Source: Paludibacter sp.
GTDB taxonomy: Bacteria; Bacteroidota; Bacteroidia; Bacteroidales; Paludibacteraceae
Direction: 5' to 3'
NCBI GenBank assembly: GCA_028692715.1
Contig: JAQUWU010000005.1
Location: 1-64,000, forward strand
Length of the DNA: 64,000 nucleotides
This document shows positions 8,782 to 17,768 of this stretch, one piece after another (position 1 is the stretch's first letter; every line of letters starts with the position of its first letter). The translations under genes were made by a program, and so were the position numbers. The notes under the pieces are model-generated. The model had not been told where the DNA came from and did not search any database. It worked only from the letters and a program-made list of their open reading frames with translations.

Positions 8782-9576
8782 CTACTTTAATTTTACGAGT
8801 GGATGATTTAGTCCGTTCACTTCATTTTTCACAACGATATACTTATTCAAACTTTCAAAAAGATGCGTAAGCGTTTTAAATCCATAGGTTCTAGAGTCAA
8901 AACTTGGGTCAATTTTTCTAAGTGAGGAACCAATCTTTGCTATAGAGACCTCTTCTTCCTCATTCGTTGAGATGTCAAAAGCCTTATTAACAATAGCTAT
9001 ATCAATTCTTGGAAATCCCTTCTTCGGTTCTATTTTTTCTACTACTTTTTTAGTTTTTCTTTTGGGTTTTGAGTCAGTTATTTCGAGTTCCTTTTTTTCT
9101 ACTTTCTCCACTATCTTTTCACTTGTTAATTCAATTTCAGATAATAAGTTTTCACTGAAAGTGAAAATTTCGCAAGAATTTACAAAAGCGATTGGCGTGG
9201 TTCTTCGTCCAATACCCATAACGAAAAGTCCTTCCTCCCTGATTCTTTTTGCAAGTCCGGTATAATCACTATCACTCGAAACAATGCAGAAACCATCAAC
9301 AGTTTGACCATGCAAAATATCCATGGCATCGATAATTAGCGAACTGTCCGTTGAATTTTTGCCTGTAGTATAGGAGAATTTTTGTATGGGATTTATGGAG
9401 TATTGATTTATTATTTCTTTCCAACTGTTCATCTGAGGTGTTGTCCAGTCGCCATAAATACGTCTGATTGTTGCCTTTCCATACTTGGAAACTTCTTCTA
9501 TGAATTCTTTGATAAGCTTTGCTTGCGCGTTGTCGCCATCAATCAATACTGCGATATTAAATTTTGTGTCGTTCAT
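8782..9576 (-). CDS. NYN-domain (LabA/DUF88-like) protein with C-terminal OST-HTH/LOTUS domain
   Basis: This 264-residue protein begins with a NYN (PIN-like) nuclease fold. Acidic residues are D13 and D15 in VLIDGDN, D77 and D83 in NSTDSSLIIDAMDIL, and D102 and D104 in SSDSDYTGLA, as expected for a metal-binding active site. A Lys/Glu-rich linker (about 150-185) joins an OST-HTH/LOTUS domain (about 188-260). NYN/OST-HTH proteins are predicted RNases or RNA-binding regulators, and the LOTUS domain is known to bind RNA. It is a single gene with no close partner. Its RNA target is unknown. Confidence 0.88.
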   Translation of the reverse strand: MNDTKFNIAVLIDGDNAQAKLIKEFIEEVSKYGKATIRRIYGDWTTPQMNSWKEIINQYSINPIQKFSYTTGKNSTDSSLIIDAMDILHGQTVDGFCIVSSDSDYTGLAKRIREEGLFVMGIGRRTTPIAFVNSCEIFTFSENLLSEIELTSEKIVEKVEKKELEITDSKPKRKTKKVVEKIEPKKGFPRIDIAIVNKAFDISTNEEEEVSIAKIGSSLRKIDPSFDSRTYGFKTLTHLFESLNKYIVVKNEVNGLNHPLVKLK

Positions 9577-9830
9577 AATATTTTTTATTTACTTTTCGTT
9601 ATAGATAAATAGTTATAAGACTGTTTATCTATATTTTACGTTCTGAAAACAGGTTATAAAATATTGATTTACACTTATTTCTCCGCTTTTCGGTTGTTTC
9701 GGTACTCATTGTCAAAAACCTATTTAAGCACATATGGCAAGGCTCAATACTTTTCGAGAAATTTTTGTTTGAGAATTTTCGTACAAAGTATCAAGGGTAT
9801 AGATTTTATAGAAAAAAAAACGTTTAACAA

Positions 9831-11267
9831 CTAGATCAAGCTCACTTTCAGCATATTCGTGCTTCCATGTTCACTTAGAGGGGTGCTACCCACAAAAACT
9901 ACACAATCTCCATCTTTCAATAGTTTTTCTGCTTTAAGAATTTCAACCGATTTTATGACAGCAGCGTTTAACTGATTATATATTTTTAAGTGATAAGGTT
10001 TTATGCCCCATACCAATGACAATTGTTGTAATAACTTTTTATTGTTGGTAAAAGCATATATTTTAACTTTAGGTCGGTAACTGGATATTTTGATGGCTGA
10101 ATAACCTGAATGTGTAAATGAGATGATAGCTTTAGCCCCTACTTGTTCGGCTAGTTTTGATGCATTGTAGCATATTGAGTCCGCCAAAAATGTTGGAGAA
10201 CTTTCAACCGGAATATGTAACTTTTCAAATGGGTTTGTCCGATTTGTATGATTTTCGGTATAATCAATAATCCGCTGCATACTGTTGATAGTTTCAACTG
10301 GATAGTTGCCGACAGATGTTTCAGCACTGAGCATCAAAGCATCAGCCCCATCAAGCACGGCATTGGCTACATCGTTTGCTTCAGCTCTGGTGGGTCTGAA
10401 GTTTGCAATCATGCTTTCCATCATTTGGGTAGCAATAATCACCGGTTTTGAATACATAATGCATTTTTCCACTATTGATTTTTGAATCATCGGGACTTCG
10501 TCAAACGGAACTTCAACGCCTAAATCGCCGCGGGCAACCATTATTCCATCAGCTAATTCAATTATCCGGTCTATTTCCTCCACCGCTTCAGGCTTTTCAA
10601 TTTTGGCAATTATTCTAGCTTCAGATTTTTGACCGTTAATGATATGTTTTAGATCCTGTATATCGGAAGCTTTTCGGACAAACGACAATCCGAGCCAATC
10701 AACATCATGTTTCAAGGCAAAAACAGCATTCGAAATATCTTCTTTTGAAAGGCTTGGCAATGACACTTTAGTATCCGGAAGATTCACCCCCTTATTTGAC
10801 GATAGCGGTCCGCCATAAATTACTTTTGCTTTAACCGTATTCTTTTTATTGGTTTCAGTCACTTCCAGTTTAATCTTTCCATCGTCAATAAGCATTGCCT
10901 CACCCGCTTTGACATCCTGTGGAAACTCCTGATAACTCATAAAAATATGATCTTTTGTTCCAATACATTTTTTAGTTACAAAAGTCACAATATCGTTTTC
11001 TTCCAAATTTATCAAGTTATTTTCAATCTCACCTACCCGGAGTTTCGGTCCCTGCAAGTCGGCAAGTATGGAAACGTGCGTTTCAAACTCCAGATTCAAA
11101 TCTTGAATAATATGGATTAACTTTAAATGCTCTGCTTGTGTGGAATGCGAAAAATTCAACCGAAAAACATCAACGCCTTCAATGATCATATTGTGAATAA
11201 TTTCTTTTGTTGAACTCGCTGGGCCTAAGGTGGCTATAATTTTTGTTTGGGAATTTATTGGTTGCAT
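9831..11267 (-). CDS. pyk: Pyruvate kinase
   Basis: A 478-residue pyruvate kinase with the full A/B/C domain order. The N-terminus TKIIATLGPASSTKEIIHNM, the substrate and metal region MVARGDLGVEVPFDEVPM, and TQMMESMI followed by PTRAEANDVANAVLDGADAL are all intact. The C domain ends with FVGSTPLSEHGSTNMLKV. It transfers phosphate from phosphoenolpyruvate to ADP, the last ATP-forming step of glycolysis. It lies 57 nt downstream of ldh on the same strand, so pyruvate formation and its reduction to lactate are probably co-expressed. Length and motifs are standard. Confidence 0.97.
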   Translation of the reverse strand: MQPINSQTKIIATLGPASSTKEIIHNMIIEGVDVFRLNFSHSTQAEHLKLIHIIQDLNLEFETHVSILADLQGPKLRVGEIENNLINLEENDIVTFVTKKCIGTKDHIFMSYQEFPQDVKAGEAMLIDDGKIKLEVTETNKKNTVKAKVIYGGPLSSNKGVNLPDTKVSLPSLSKEDISNAVFALKHDVDWLGLSFVRKASDIQDLKHIINGQKSEARIIAKIEKPEAVEEIDRIIELADGIMVARGDLGVEVPFDEVPMIQKSIVEKCIMYSKPVIIATQMMESMIANFRPTRAEANDVANAVLDGADALMLSAETSVGNYPVETINSMQRIIDYTENHTNRTNPFEKLHIPVESSPTFLADSICYNASKLAEQVGAKAIISFTHSGYSAIKISSYRPKVKIYAFTNNKKLLQQLSLVWGIKPYHLKIYNQLNAAVIKSVEILKAEKLLKDGDCVVFVGSTPLSEHGSTNMLKVSLI

Positions 11268-11324
11268 AATAATAAGTATGTATATATCCTACTGTCTTTG
11301 TTTAGTCTTTGTTCTTGGCTCTTC

Positions 11325-12281
11325 TTAAACATCTAATTCAATTCCTTTAATAAATTCTTTCAGAGTATTAGCCGAATGCTGGAATAAATTCTCTTCTTCT
11401 TCCGACAGCTCAAGTCTAACGTACTGTTCTACTCCTGTTATATTTACGATGGATGGGATGCTTATACAGACATCACTTACACCATAATAATCGGTGATTA
11501 AAGTAGATACAGGCAAAATAGAATTTTCATCTCTCAAAATAGAACGGGTTATTTTCACCAACGATAAAGCGATGGAATAGTTGGTAGCCCCTTTTCGTTT
11601 AATAATTTCGTAAGCCGAATTTTTTACTTTCTCAAATATCTCTTTCAACTCATTTTTAGCGTTACCTTGTTTTGCATATTCCGAACAATAGGTTTCAATA
11701 TCCATACCGCCAATGGTTGCATTACTCCACACAGGAAGTTCTGTATCACCGTGTTCACCAATAATATATGCATGAATATTGCTGGAATCCACTTTAGAAT
11801 AATCACTAATCATGTATTTTAGTCTGGCTGTGTCCAATACTGTTCCTGAACCTATCACTCTGTTTGATGGAAAACCGGATAATTTTAATGTCACATAAGT
11901 GAGTATATCTACCGGATTAGTGACAACTAATAAGATAGCATCCTTTGCATATTTTGCAACGGCAGGAACAATTTCTTTAAAAATTGCCACGTTCTTAGTA
12001 ACTAAATCTGTTCTGGTCTCAGTAGGTTTTTGGTTGGCACCGGCTGTAATAACCACAATATCGGCATCGACACAGCCTTCGTATCCTGCCGGGTAAATTC
12101 GGGTAGGATGGGCAAAGCTCAATCCATGATTCAAATCCATACATTCGCCGATGGCCAGCGATTCGTTTTTATCAATCAAAACGATTTCTCTGGCTAAACC
12201 GCTAATCATAAGTGAAAATGCAAACGTACTGCCTACATTTCCGGCACCTATGATTGCAATTTTAGGTTTTAATGAGTCCAT
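11325..12281 (-). CDS. ldh: L-lactate dehydrogenase
   Basis: This 318-residue NAD-dependent enzyme has the Rossmann motif GAGNVGST (12-19), the specificity loop ANQKPTETR with Gln84 and Arg90 (Gln favours pyruvate; malate dehydrogenases have Arg here), and the catalytic His177 in IIGEHGDTELPVWS. Those residues favour L-LDH over MDH. It reduces pyruvate to lactate, regenerating NAD+. It lies between glgP and pyk, all on the minus strand, giving a path from glucan through glycolysis to lactate. Confidence in LDH rather than malate dehydrogenase is high but rests on the one specificity residue. Confidence 0.92.
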   Translation of the reverse strand: MDSLKPKIAIIGAGNVGSTFAFSLMISGLAREIVLIDKNESLAIGECMDLNHGLSFAHPTRIYPAGYEGCVDADIVVITAGANQKPTETRTDLVTKNVAIFKEIVPAVAKYAKDAILLVVTNPVDILTYVTLKLSGFPSNRVIGSGTVLDTARLKYMISDYSKVDSSNIHAYIIGEHGDTELPVWSNATIGGMDIETYCSEYAKQGNAKNELKEIFEKVKNSAYEIIKRKGATNYSIALSLVKITRSILRDENSILPVSTLITDYYGVSDVCISIPSIVNITGVEQYVRLELSEEEENLFQHSANTLKEFIKGIELDV

Positions 12282-12412
12282 AATTATTTTGTTTTATGTG
12301 TGTTTAGTGAATTATGTAATCAATATTATCTGTAGATATTTTATTTGAATTAACACTCGAAGAAACAGACTTGTAATTCGTAATTATTAACTTGTAACTA
12401 CTAATATTGAAA

Positions 12413-14959
12413 TCAATGCTCCCACAAGATGCAGGGAATCTCAAGTGGAACCGAAACCATTGGGATAATTGGAATTGCTCTGGCAGTAAAGTCATTTGCC
12501 GAACGATTTGCTATAATAGATACATTATATTGATAACCATTATAGTTACCCTCCAGTTTTTTCCCTTGTTTCATTATCTGTATATCCGGTGCTGTGCCAT
12601 TTATTCCATTTGAAAATAATTCAACCTGCACATTCTTCGGATTTATGTCATTGAAATAGATTTGAACTTCAAATATATGTTGGTTATTAATCGTTTCTAT
12701 TTTGACTTCTCCAAAATGCAAGGAACTCCATTTTTGTTCAAGAGTCCGTATTGTATCTATAATTTGTTTCCCTTTTTCGCCATTATTGGCCGAACGCTCC
12801 AGGTATGCTTTGGCAGCCGGTACATAATGTTGTTCGGTATATTCACGTACAGATCTGTCAGCCGAAAATCGGGGTGTCAGCTGAGCCATACTCTCCCGTA
12901 TGCGCGAAATCCAAGCTGTTGGAATCCCTTTTTCATTCCGTTTATAATATTCAGGTACTACTTTTTGTTCGAGTAGTGTGTAAAGTTCATCAGCCTCTTT
13001 TTCGTCCCAAAAAGCATCATCTGCATGTTCATTCCCATCACCCATTGCCCAACCTATTTCGGGTGTATAGGCTTCTGCCCACCAACCATCCAGCTCCGAT
13101 AAATTTAGACCTCCGTTCACAAGCACTTTCATTCCGCTGGTTCCACTTGCTTCCCAGGGACGGCGCGGTGTATTAATCCAAACATCAACCCCTTGAACCA
13201 TATTTTCTGAAATTTGCATGTCATAATCGCTCAGAAAGATAACTCGGGGCAGAAAATTATTTTGTTTTATAAATTGAATCCATTCTTTGATCAAATTCTG
13301 ACCTTCTACATCAGCCGGATGTGCTTTACCGGAAATGATTAATTGAACCGGGAATTCAGGATTTGTCAGTATGCGTAGTAACCGTTGTGGATCGTGAAGT
13401 AATAAGTTTGGTCGTTTATAAGGTGCAAAACGTCTTGCGAACCCCAGGGTTAAGATGTTAGGATCAAATAAATTCTTTGACAACTCACAAATTTCGGGTG
13501 AATGACCCGATCCGAGTAACTGTCTCGATAGATGATCACCCGCAAACTTGATAAGCGTTTTGTTTGCATTGATACGCATTTCCCAGAGTTTTTCATCTGA
13601 AACTCGTCGAATATTTTGTTCCAGTGTTTTATTCATTCCCAGCCATCTGTCTTTTCCGCAAAACTCTGTCCATATATCATCCGATTCTTTGGAATCCCAG
13701 GTTGGCATATGCACGCCATTTGTAATATATCCTACAGGAACTTCATCTGTTGGCCTGTTGGGGAAAAGTGGATTAAAGATATGCCGGCTAACTACACCAT
13801 GTAGACGGCTTACAGCATTTACGGCACCACTTCCATGAATAGCCAAATATGCCATATTAAAGCTTTCCGATTCATTGTAAGCATTGTTACGCCCTAAAGC
13901 TAACAATTGCTGCGTAGTAATGCCCAATTTTTGTCTGGCATATTCTCCCAGGTACTGTTCGATAAGTGAGGGTGGAAAACAATCGAAACCGGCTGCTACA
14001 GCTGTATGTGTAGTAAATAGATTACCCGCCCGTGTTGCTGCTAGTGCTACATCGAACGGTTGTCCGGTTTTATTCATAAAACTATACGCCCGTTCCAAAA
14101 TAGCAAATGCTGCATGTCCTTCATTGAGATGACAAACCTGAGGCTCAATACCCAAAGTCTGAAGCAATCGCCAGCCTCCGATTCCGAGAACCATTTCCTG
14201 TTTGAGTCGGAGTTCTGAACCGCCGCCGTATAATTCACTTGTTATACCACGATGAACGGGAAAATTTGCTGCATCGTTGCTGTCTAACAGATAAAGTTTG
14301 ATTCTACCAACCTGAACCTGCCAGGCACGCAGCCAGACAGAGTAACCGGGAAGCTGTATTTCCAGTCGTAGCCATTCTCCATTTGCTTCGCGCAAGGGTG
14401 TGATGGGTAATTGTCCCGGATCGTTGAAGGGATAAAGAGCCTCTTGTTCTCCATTTTTATCAATTACCTGACGAAAATATCCCTGTTGATATAAAAGACC
14501 TATCCCAATAACCGGCAGGCCCAAATCGCTGGCAGCTTTCAGCTGATCGCCGGCCACATTACCCAAACCTCCTGAATAAATAGGCAACGCTTCGCTCAAC
14601 ATGAATTCCATGCTGAAATAAGCGACACACGTAAGTGCTGAATCGGGATGATTTTGCTGAAACCATGCTGGAACTGAAGCTGCATGGTTTTTAGATTCCA
14701 AAAGTGCATTTACTTTCTTTCTAAATTCCGGGTCAGACATAACCTGTTGAAATTGATCCCGCGATACCGTCTGCAACACAATCCAAGGATTATGTGTAAT
14801 ATTCCACAAATCCGGATCAAGTGCTCTCCAAACGTCATCTTCTGCATGACTCCATGACCACTGTAAATCAAGTGCCAGTTCGGCAAGTGTATCAAATCCC
14901 TCAATATCTGTTGGGTAAAAACTATAAACAGGTTTATGAATAGCTATATTCTCTGACAT
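12413..14959 (-). CDS. glgP: Alpha-glucan phosphorylase (GT35)
   Basis: A product of about 848 residues of the short bacterial phosphorylase type with an N-terminal DUF3417 segment (ALDLQWSWSHAEDDVWRALD). The PLP site is in EASGTSGMKVLVNGGLN followed by LSELDGWW, and the phosphate/glucan region FARRFAPYKRPNLL is intact. It releases glucose-1-phosphate from storage alpha-glucan. The start is taken at the second Met, three codons into the open frame. No glycogen synthase is nearby. About 580 nt upstream is copy C of the direct-repeat promoter, which could give a long leader, but no shorter transcript unit is visible between them. Confidence 0.95.
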   Translation of the reverse strand: MSENIAIHKPVYSFYPTDIEGFDTLAELALDLQWSWSHAEDDVWRALDPDLWNITHNPWIVLQTVSRDQFQQVMSDPEFRKKVNALLESKNHAASVPAWFQQNHPDSALTCVAYFSMEFMLSEALPIYSGGLGNVAGDQLKAASDLGLPVIGIGLLYQQGYFRQVIDKNGEQEALYPFNDPGQLPITPLREANGEWLRLEIQLPGYSVWLRAWQVQVGRIKLYLLDSNDAANFPVHRGITSELYGGGSELRLKQEMVLGIGGWRLLQTLGIEPQVCHLNEGHAAFAILERAYSFMNKTGQPFDVALAATRAGNLFTTHTAVAAGFDCFPPSLIEQYLGEYARQKLGITTQQLLALGRNNAYNESESFNMAYLAIHGSGAVNAVSRLHGVVSRHIFNPLFPNRPTDEVPVGYITNGVHMPTWDSKESDDIWTEFCGKDRWLGMNKTLEQNIRRVSDEKLWEMRINANKTLIKFAGDHLSRQLLGSGHSPEICELSKNLFDPNILTLGFARRFAPYKRPNLLLHDPQRLLRILTNPEFPVQLIISGKAHPADVEGQNLIKEWIQFIKQNNFLPRVIFLSDYDMQISENMVQGVDVWINTPRRPWEASGTSGMKVLVNGGLNLSELDGWWAEAYTPEIGWAMGDGNEHADDAFWDEKEADELYTLLEQKVVPEYYKRNEKGIPTAWISRIRESMAQLTPRFSADRSVREYTEQHYVPAAKAYLERSANNGEKGKQIIDTIRTLEQKWSSLHFGEVKIETINNQHIFEVQIYFNDINPKNVQVELFSNGINGTAPDIQIMKQGKKLEGNYNGYQYNVSIIANRSANDFTARAIPIIPMVSVPLEIPCILWEH

Positions 14960-14968
14960 AATTTTCAA

Positions 14969-15541
14969 TTTAACGTTTATTTTTTGAGTTTAGACCTGTT
15001 TTGAAACAGAATCATTCATTATCGAATTAAGTGAATCAAAGAAAAATTTTAAATTTTTCAGTATGATATTCTATATCCTTTTGATTTGAAACTGTTCCGG
15101 ATATTTATTCTGAAAATTTAGTTATCTCTGGATAAAGTAGTAACCACAATTGTTAGTAAGAAACAGACTGTATTCATTTTTGTTTTAATATTAAACTATT
15201 TTTAAATGTAGAAAGAAATAGATGCTTTTACTATTGTAACTACTCAGGGCACACAGAAAACACAGAATTTACAGAATATGTTTTTTTTATTGAGTATAAT
15301 ATAACGTGATATTTTATAATAATAAGTTTATTGTTTCTACTGGGTTTCTTGAAAAATTCTAAATTGTTTAAGGTCATAAAAGTAACACCTAACAGTGTTT
15401 TCACAGGAAAATCAGTTGTTCCGTTTTTTCAGTTTAATCCGTGTGCTTAGTAGTAACTTAACTATTAAATCTGAAAATCAAATTTATAGATTGGTAATTA
15501 TTGAAAAATACGCAAAAATTCTTTTCATCTGTTTTATTATA
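14969..15541. other. Non-coding gap upstream of glgP
   Basis: About 570 bp, AT-rich, with no supported gene. A 14-codon minus-strand ORF near 15526 (MKRIFAYFSIITNL) follows the copy C promoter and resembles a decayed signal-peptide start. Near 15240-15275 is an ACACAGAAAACACAGAA low-complexity stretch. Confidence 0.5.
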
Positions 15542-15606
15542 CAAAGTAAGCCCTATTTATAACTTACTGTGTTACATAATTTCAGGTATAAGTTACATGA
15601 TTCACA
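15542..15606 (-). promoter_or_regulatory. TGTAAC direct-repeat activator site and -7 box, copy C
   Basis: Minus-strand element 15570-15606: TGTGAATCATGTAACT, 7 nt, GAAATTATGTAACA. Then 20 nt and TTACTTTG (15542-15549). It points towards glgP but lies about 580 nt away, unlike the other four copies, which are 30-80 nt from their gene. Confidence 0.75.
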
Positions 15607-15644
15607 TATTGGGATGATATGTTTAATTAAAAAAAAAACAAGGA

Positions 15645-15674
15645 TTGCGGTTTCAGTAAAATTACATATCTTTG
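15645..15674 (+). promoter_or_regulatory. Bacteroidota-type promoter for the Fic gene
   Basis: TTG at 15645-15647, 19 nt, then TATCTTTG at 15667-15674, an exact match to the TTG-N19-TAnnTTTG consensus, 22 nt before the Fic start codon. Confidence 0.8.
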
Positions 15675-15696
15675 ATACTATCACGAATTATAGAAC

Positions 15697-16656
15697 ATGA
15701 AACCAACATATGAAATCACAAGTGAGATTTTGAAATTTACTTCTTCTATTTCAGAAAAGATAGGCGAAATAAAATCGGCAAAACTAATTAAACCACCTAC
15801 CGAATTACGAAAACGAAACAGAATAAAGTCTATTCAATCATCACTTGAAATTGAAGGAAACACTCTTACAGTTGAGCAGATTACCGGTTTGATTAATAAC
15901 AAAAGAGTGCTTGCTCCTCAAAAAGACATTGTTGAAGTAAAAAATGCTATCGAACTTTATTCTAAGCTTAATGAATTTAATGCATATAAAATAGACTCTT
16001 TATGTCGTGCACATGAAATATTAATGAACACATTAATAGAAAATGCTGGACAATTCCGAAGAACAGCAGTTGGAATTATGAAAGGAAATAACACCACACA
16101 TGTAGCACCACCAGGAGATAATGTTTTTCCTTTAATGAAAGATTTGTTTGATTACCTAAAAAACGACAACGATATATTGCTAATAAAAAGTTGTGTATTT
16201 CATTATGAATTTGAATTTATTCACCCATTTATTGACGGAAATGGAAAAATGGGACGATTATGGCAAACTATGATATTAAAAGACTATTCTCCAGTTTTTG
16301 AATATTTACCAATAGAATCACTAATTAAAACACGTCAAAAAAATTATTATGACTTTCTTGGAAAATCAGATAATCAGGGAAAATCTACTGGTTTTATTGA
16401 ATTCATGCTTGAAATTATCGATATTGCTTTAGAAGATTTATTGAAGACCCAAAACCACACATTAATTAGTACCGATATAATAAGTATTTTTAGAAATTTT
16501 GTTGGAAATGAATTATTTACAAGACAAGATTATTTAAGACATAATAAAGAAATCTCAACTGCAACTGCCAGTAGAGATTTAAAGGAAGCCGTAGATAATG
16601 AGGTAATTGAAAAAGATGGAGAGAAACGTTTGACAGAGTATCGATATAAAAACTAA
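15697..16656 (+). CDS. Fic-domain protein, probable AMP-transferase with self-inhibitory helix
   Basis: This 319-residue protein has the Fic active-site loop HPFIDGNGKMGR with catalytic His176. An N-terminal inhibitory motif S-L-E-I-E-G (49-54) matches [S/T]xxxE[G/N], marking a self-inhibited (class II) Fic enzyme. The C-terminal 80 residues (RQDYLRHNKEISTATASRDL) look like a winged helix, as in many Fic/DUF4172-type regulators. Family members transfer AMP to target hydroxyl groups; the target here is unknown. It is on the plus strand amid minus-strand housekeeping genes and is more AT-rich than they are, consistent with acquisition. It has its own promoter and no antitoxin gene; inhibition is built in. 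Confidence 0.9.
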   Translation: MKPTYEITSEILKFTSSISEKIGEIKSAKLIKPPTELRKRNRIKSIQSSLEIEGNTLTVEQITGLINNKRVLAPQKDIVEVKNAIELYSKLNEFNAYKIDSLCRAHEILMNTLIENAGQFRRTAVGIMKGNNTTHVAPPGDNVFPLMKDLFDYLKNDNDILLIKSCVFHYEFEFIHPFIDGNGKMGRLWQTMILKDYSPVFEYLPIESLIKTRQKNYYDFLGKSDNQGKSTGFIEFMLEIIDIALEDLLKTQNHTLISTDIISIFRNFVGNELFTRQDYLRHNKEISTATASRDLKEAVDNEVIEKDGEKRLTEYRYKN

Positions 16657-16686
16657 AAATAGCAACCGCCTATAGCCACAGTCTGG

Positions 16687-16769
16687 CTGACGTGTATAAG
16701 CAGTTTTTTACTCCCGCTTTCACTTTGTCGTACACGTCAGTGAATTCTCGCCTGCCCGAAGCAGGCAGG
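16687..16769. repeat. Inverted repeat and GC-rich palindrome between Fic and SMR genes
   Basis: CTGACGTGTA (16687-16696) and TACACGTCAG (16731-16740) are perfect inverted arms around a 34-nt spacer. They are followed by CCTGCCCGAAGCAGGCAGG (16751-16769), one copy of a dispersed palindrome also at 31337, 40028 and 41120. Confidence 0.6.
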
Positions 16770-16803
16770 TGCAAACGAAACTGTTATAAATAATAGGAAA
16801 TAA

Positions 16804-17130
16804 ATGAATTGGATTTTATTAATAATAGCAGGACTATTTGAAGTTGGTTTTGCTACTTGCCTTGGTAAGGCAAAAGAATCAATAGGAATCGTTGCAACAT
16901 ATTGGTATGTTGGTTTTTTAGTTTGCCTGACATTAAGTATGATATTGCTTGTTAAAGTAACACAAGAGTTGCCTATTGGGACATCATATGCCGTATGGAC
17001 AGGGATTGGGGCTGTTGGCACAGTTTTAATTGGAATAGTTCTATTTAAAAAGCCTGCCGATTTTTGGAGACTTTTTTTCATAACAACATTAATTGTATCA
17101 ATTATTGGACTTAAAATAGTGTCCCATTGA
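16804..17130 (+). CDS. Small multidrug resistance (SMR) family transporter, SugE/Gdx- or EmrE-like
   Basis: This 108-residue protein has four transmembrane helices. The essential membrane Glu is in LLIIAGLFEVGFAT, and the SMR signature LPIGTSYAVWTGIGAVGTV is intact. SMR proteins are dual-topology dimers that exchange protons for guanidinium (Gdx) or lipophilic cations (EmrE). The GLFEVGF start and the WTGIGAVGT run lean towards the SugE/Gdx side, but this is not certain. It is a single plus-strand gene in the accessory block, with an inverted repeat and a palindrome just upstream. No riboswitch (guanidine type) is evident in its short leader. Confidence 0.88.
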   Translation: MNWILLIIAGLFEVGFATCLGKAKESIGIVATYWYVGFLVCLTLSMILLVKVTQELPIGTSYAVWTGIGAVGTVLIGIVLFKKPADFWRLFFITTLIVSIIGLKIVSH

Positions 17131-17178
17131 ATAATTAGACTAATTTTGAGACAGGAAAACTTTTATTTGAATACCAAT

Positions 17179-17290
17179 AAGTATTTACCATTTTACAATG
17201 TACCATTTACTATTTTAATAAAAAGAAGATATACATCCAATTACTTGAATAGTAATACATCATTATATTATTCTCATTATTTAGTTGTAA
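17179..17290 (+). repeat. Dispersed repeat, copy 1
   Basis: AAGTATTTACCA, ACAATGTACCATTTAC, AATAAAAAGAAGATA and CATTATATTATT occur in the same order and nearly the same spacing at 43489-43599. The copy lies just upstream of the GNAT gene. Confidence 0.65.
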
Positions 17291-17321
17291 AAACAGAAAA
17301 ATAAAATTAAATATCAACATT

Positions 17322-17768
17322 ATGATTCAAACAAAAATATTTAACAGCACTAACAAACCTGAGATAAAAGAAAAAGAGAGTTTGATTGACTTCTTATACG
17401 ACAACTTACAAGAATATGGTGATCCAAAATCTGATATTGAAAAAGCAGTTAATTACGCATTGGAAGAAACACCCTCTTTTGGAGGCTTTATTTTAATGTC
17501 CTATTTAAAAAACGAAAAAACCGGTGTTGTTGTAGTAAACCAAACAGGAATGAAAGATTATATTCCTGAAAACATCTTAGTATATATTGCAACTCACAAA
17601 AATTACAGAGGAAAAGGAATCGGAAAAGCATTAATGCAAAAAACCATTGATGTTGCTAAAGGTAGTATTGCATTACACGTAGAACCGGATAATCCGGCAA
17701 GGTTTTTATATGAGAAGCTTGGTTTTAGTAGTAAATATATAGAAATGCGATATAAAAAAGAGAAATAA
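17322..17768 (+). CDS. GNAT-family N-acetyltransferase
   Basis: A 148-residue acetyltransferase. The acetyl-CoA pyrophosphate loop RGKGIGKALMQ fits the [Q/R]xxGx[G/A] motif, followed by ALHVEPDNPARFLYEKLGF, the usual motif B. The acceptor is not evident. Its stop codon overlaps the start of the next gene by one nucleotide (TAATG), so the two are translationally coupled. A shared role with the amino-acid racemase downstream, such as acetylating an amino acid or its D-isomer, is likely by context, but no substrate can be read from the sequence. Confidence 0.88.
   Translation: MIQTKIFNSTNKPEIKEKESLIDFLYDNLQEYGDPKSDIEKAVNYALEETPSFGGFILMSYLKNEKTGVVVVNQTGMKDYIPENILVYIATHKNYRGKGIGKALMQKTIDVAKGSIALHVEPDNPARFLYEKLGFSSKYIEMRYKKEK

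Noticed and set aside
12662..14132. Plus-strand ORFs of 80-120 codons opposite glgP
   Set aside because: They lie wholly within the well-conserved glgP frame, carry no family motif and are its antisense shadows.
16687..16740. attC integron site
   Set aside because: Inverted arms have suitable size but the RYYYAAC and GTTRRRY cores are missing and no integrase is seen.
16737..17081. Minus-strand ORF opposite the SMR gene
   Set aside because: It is antisense to a clear four-helix transporter.
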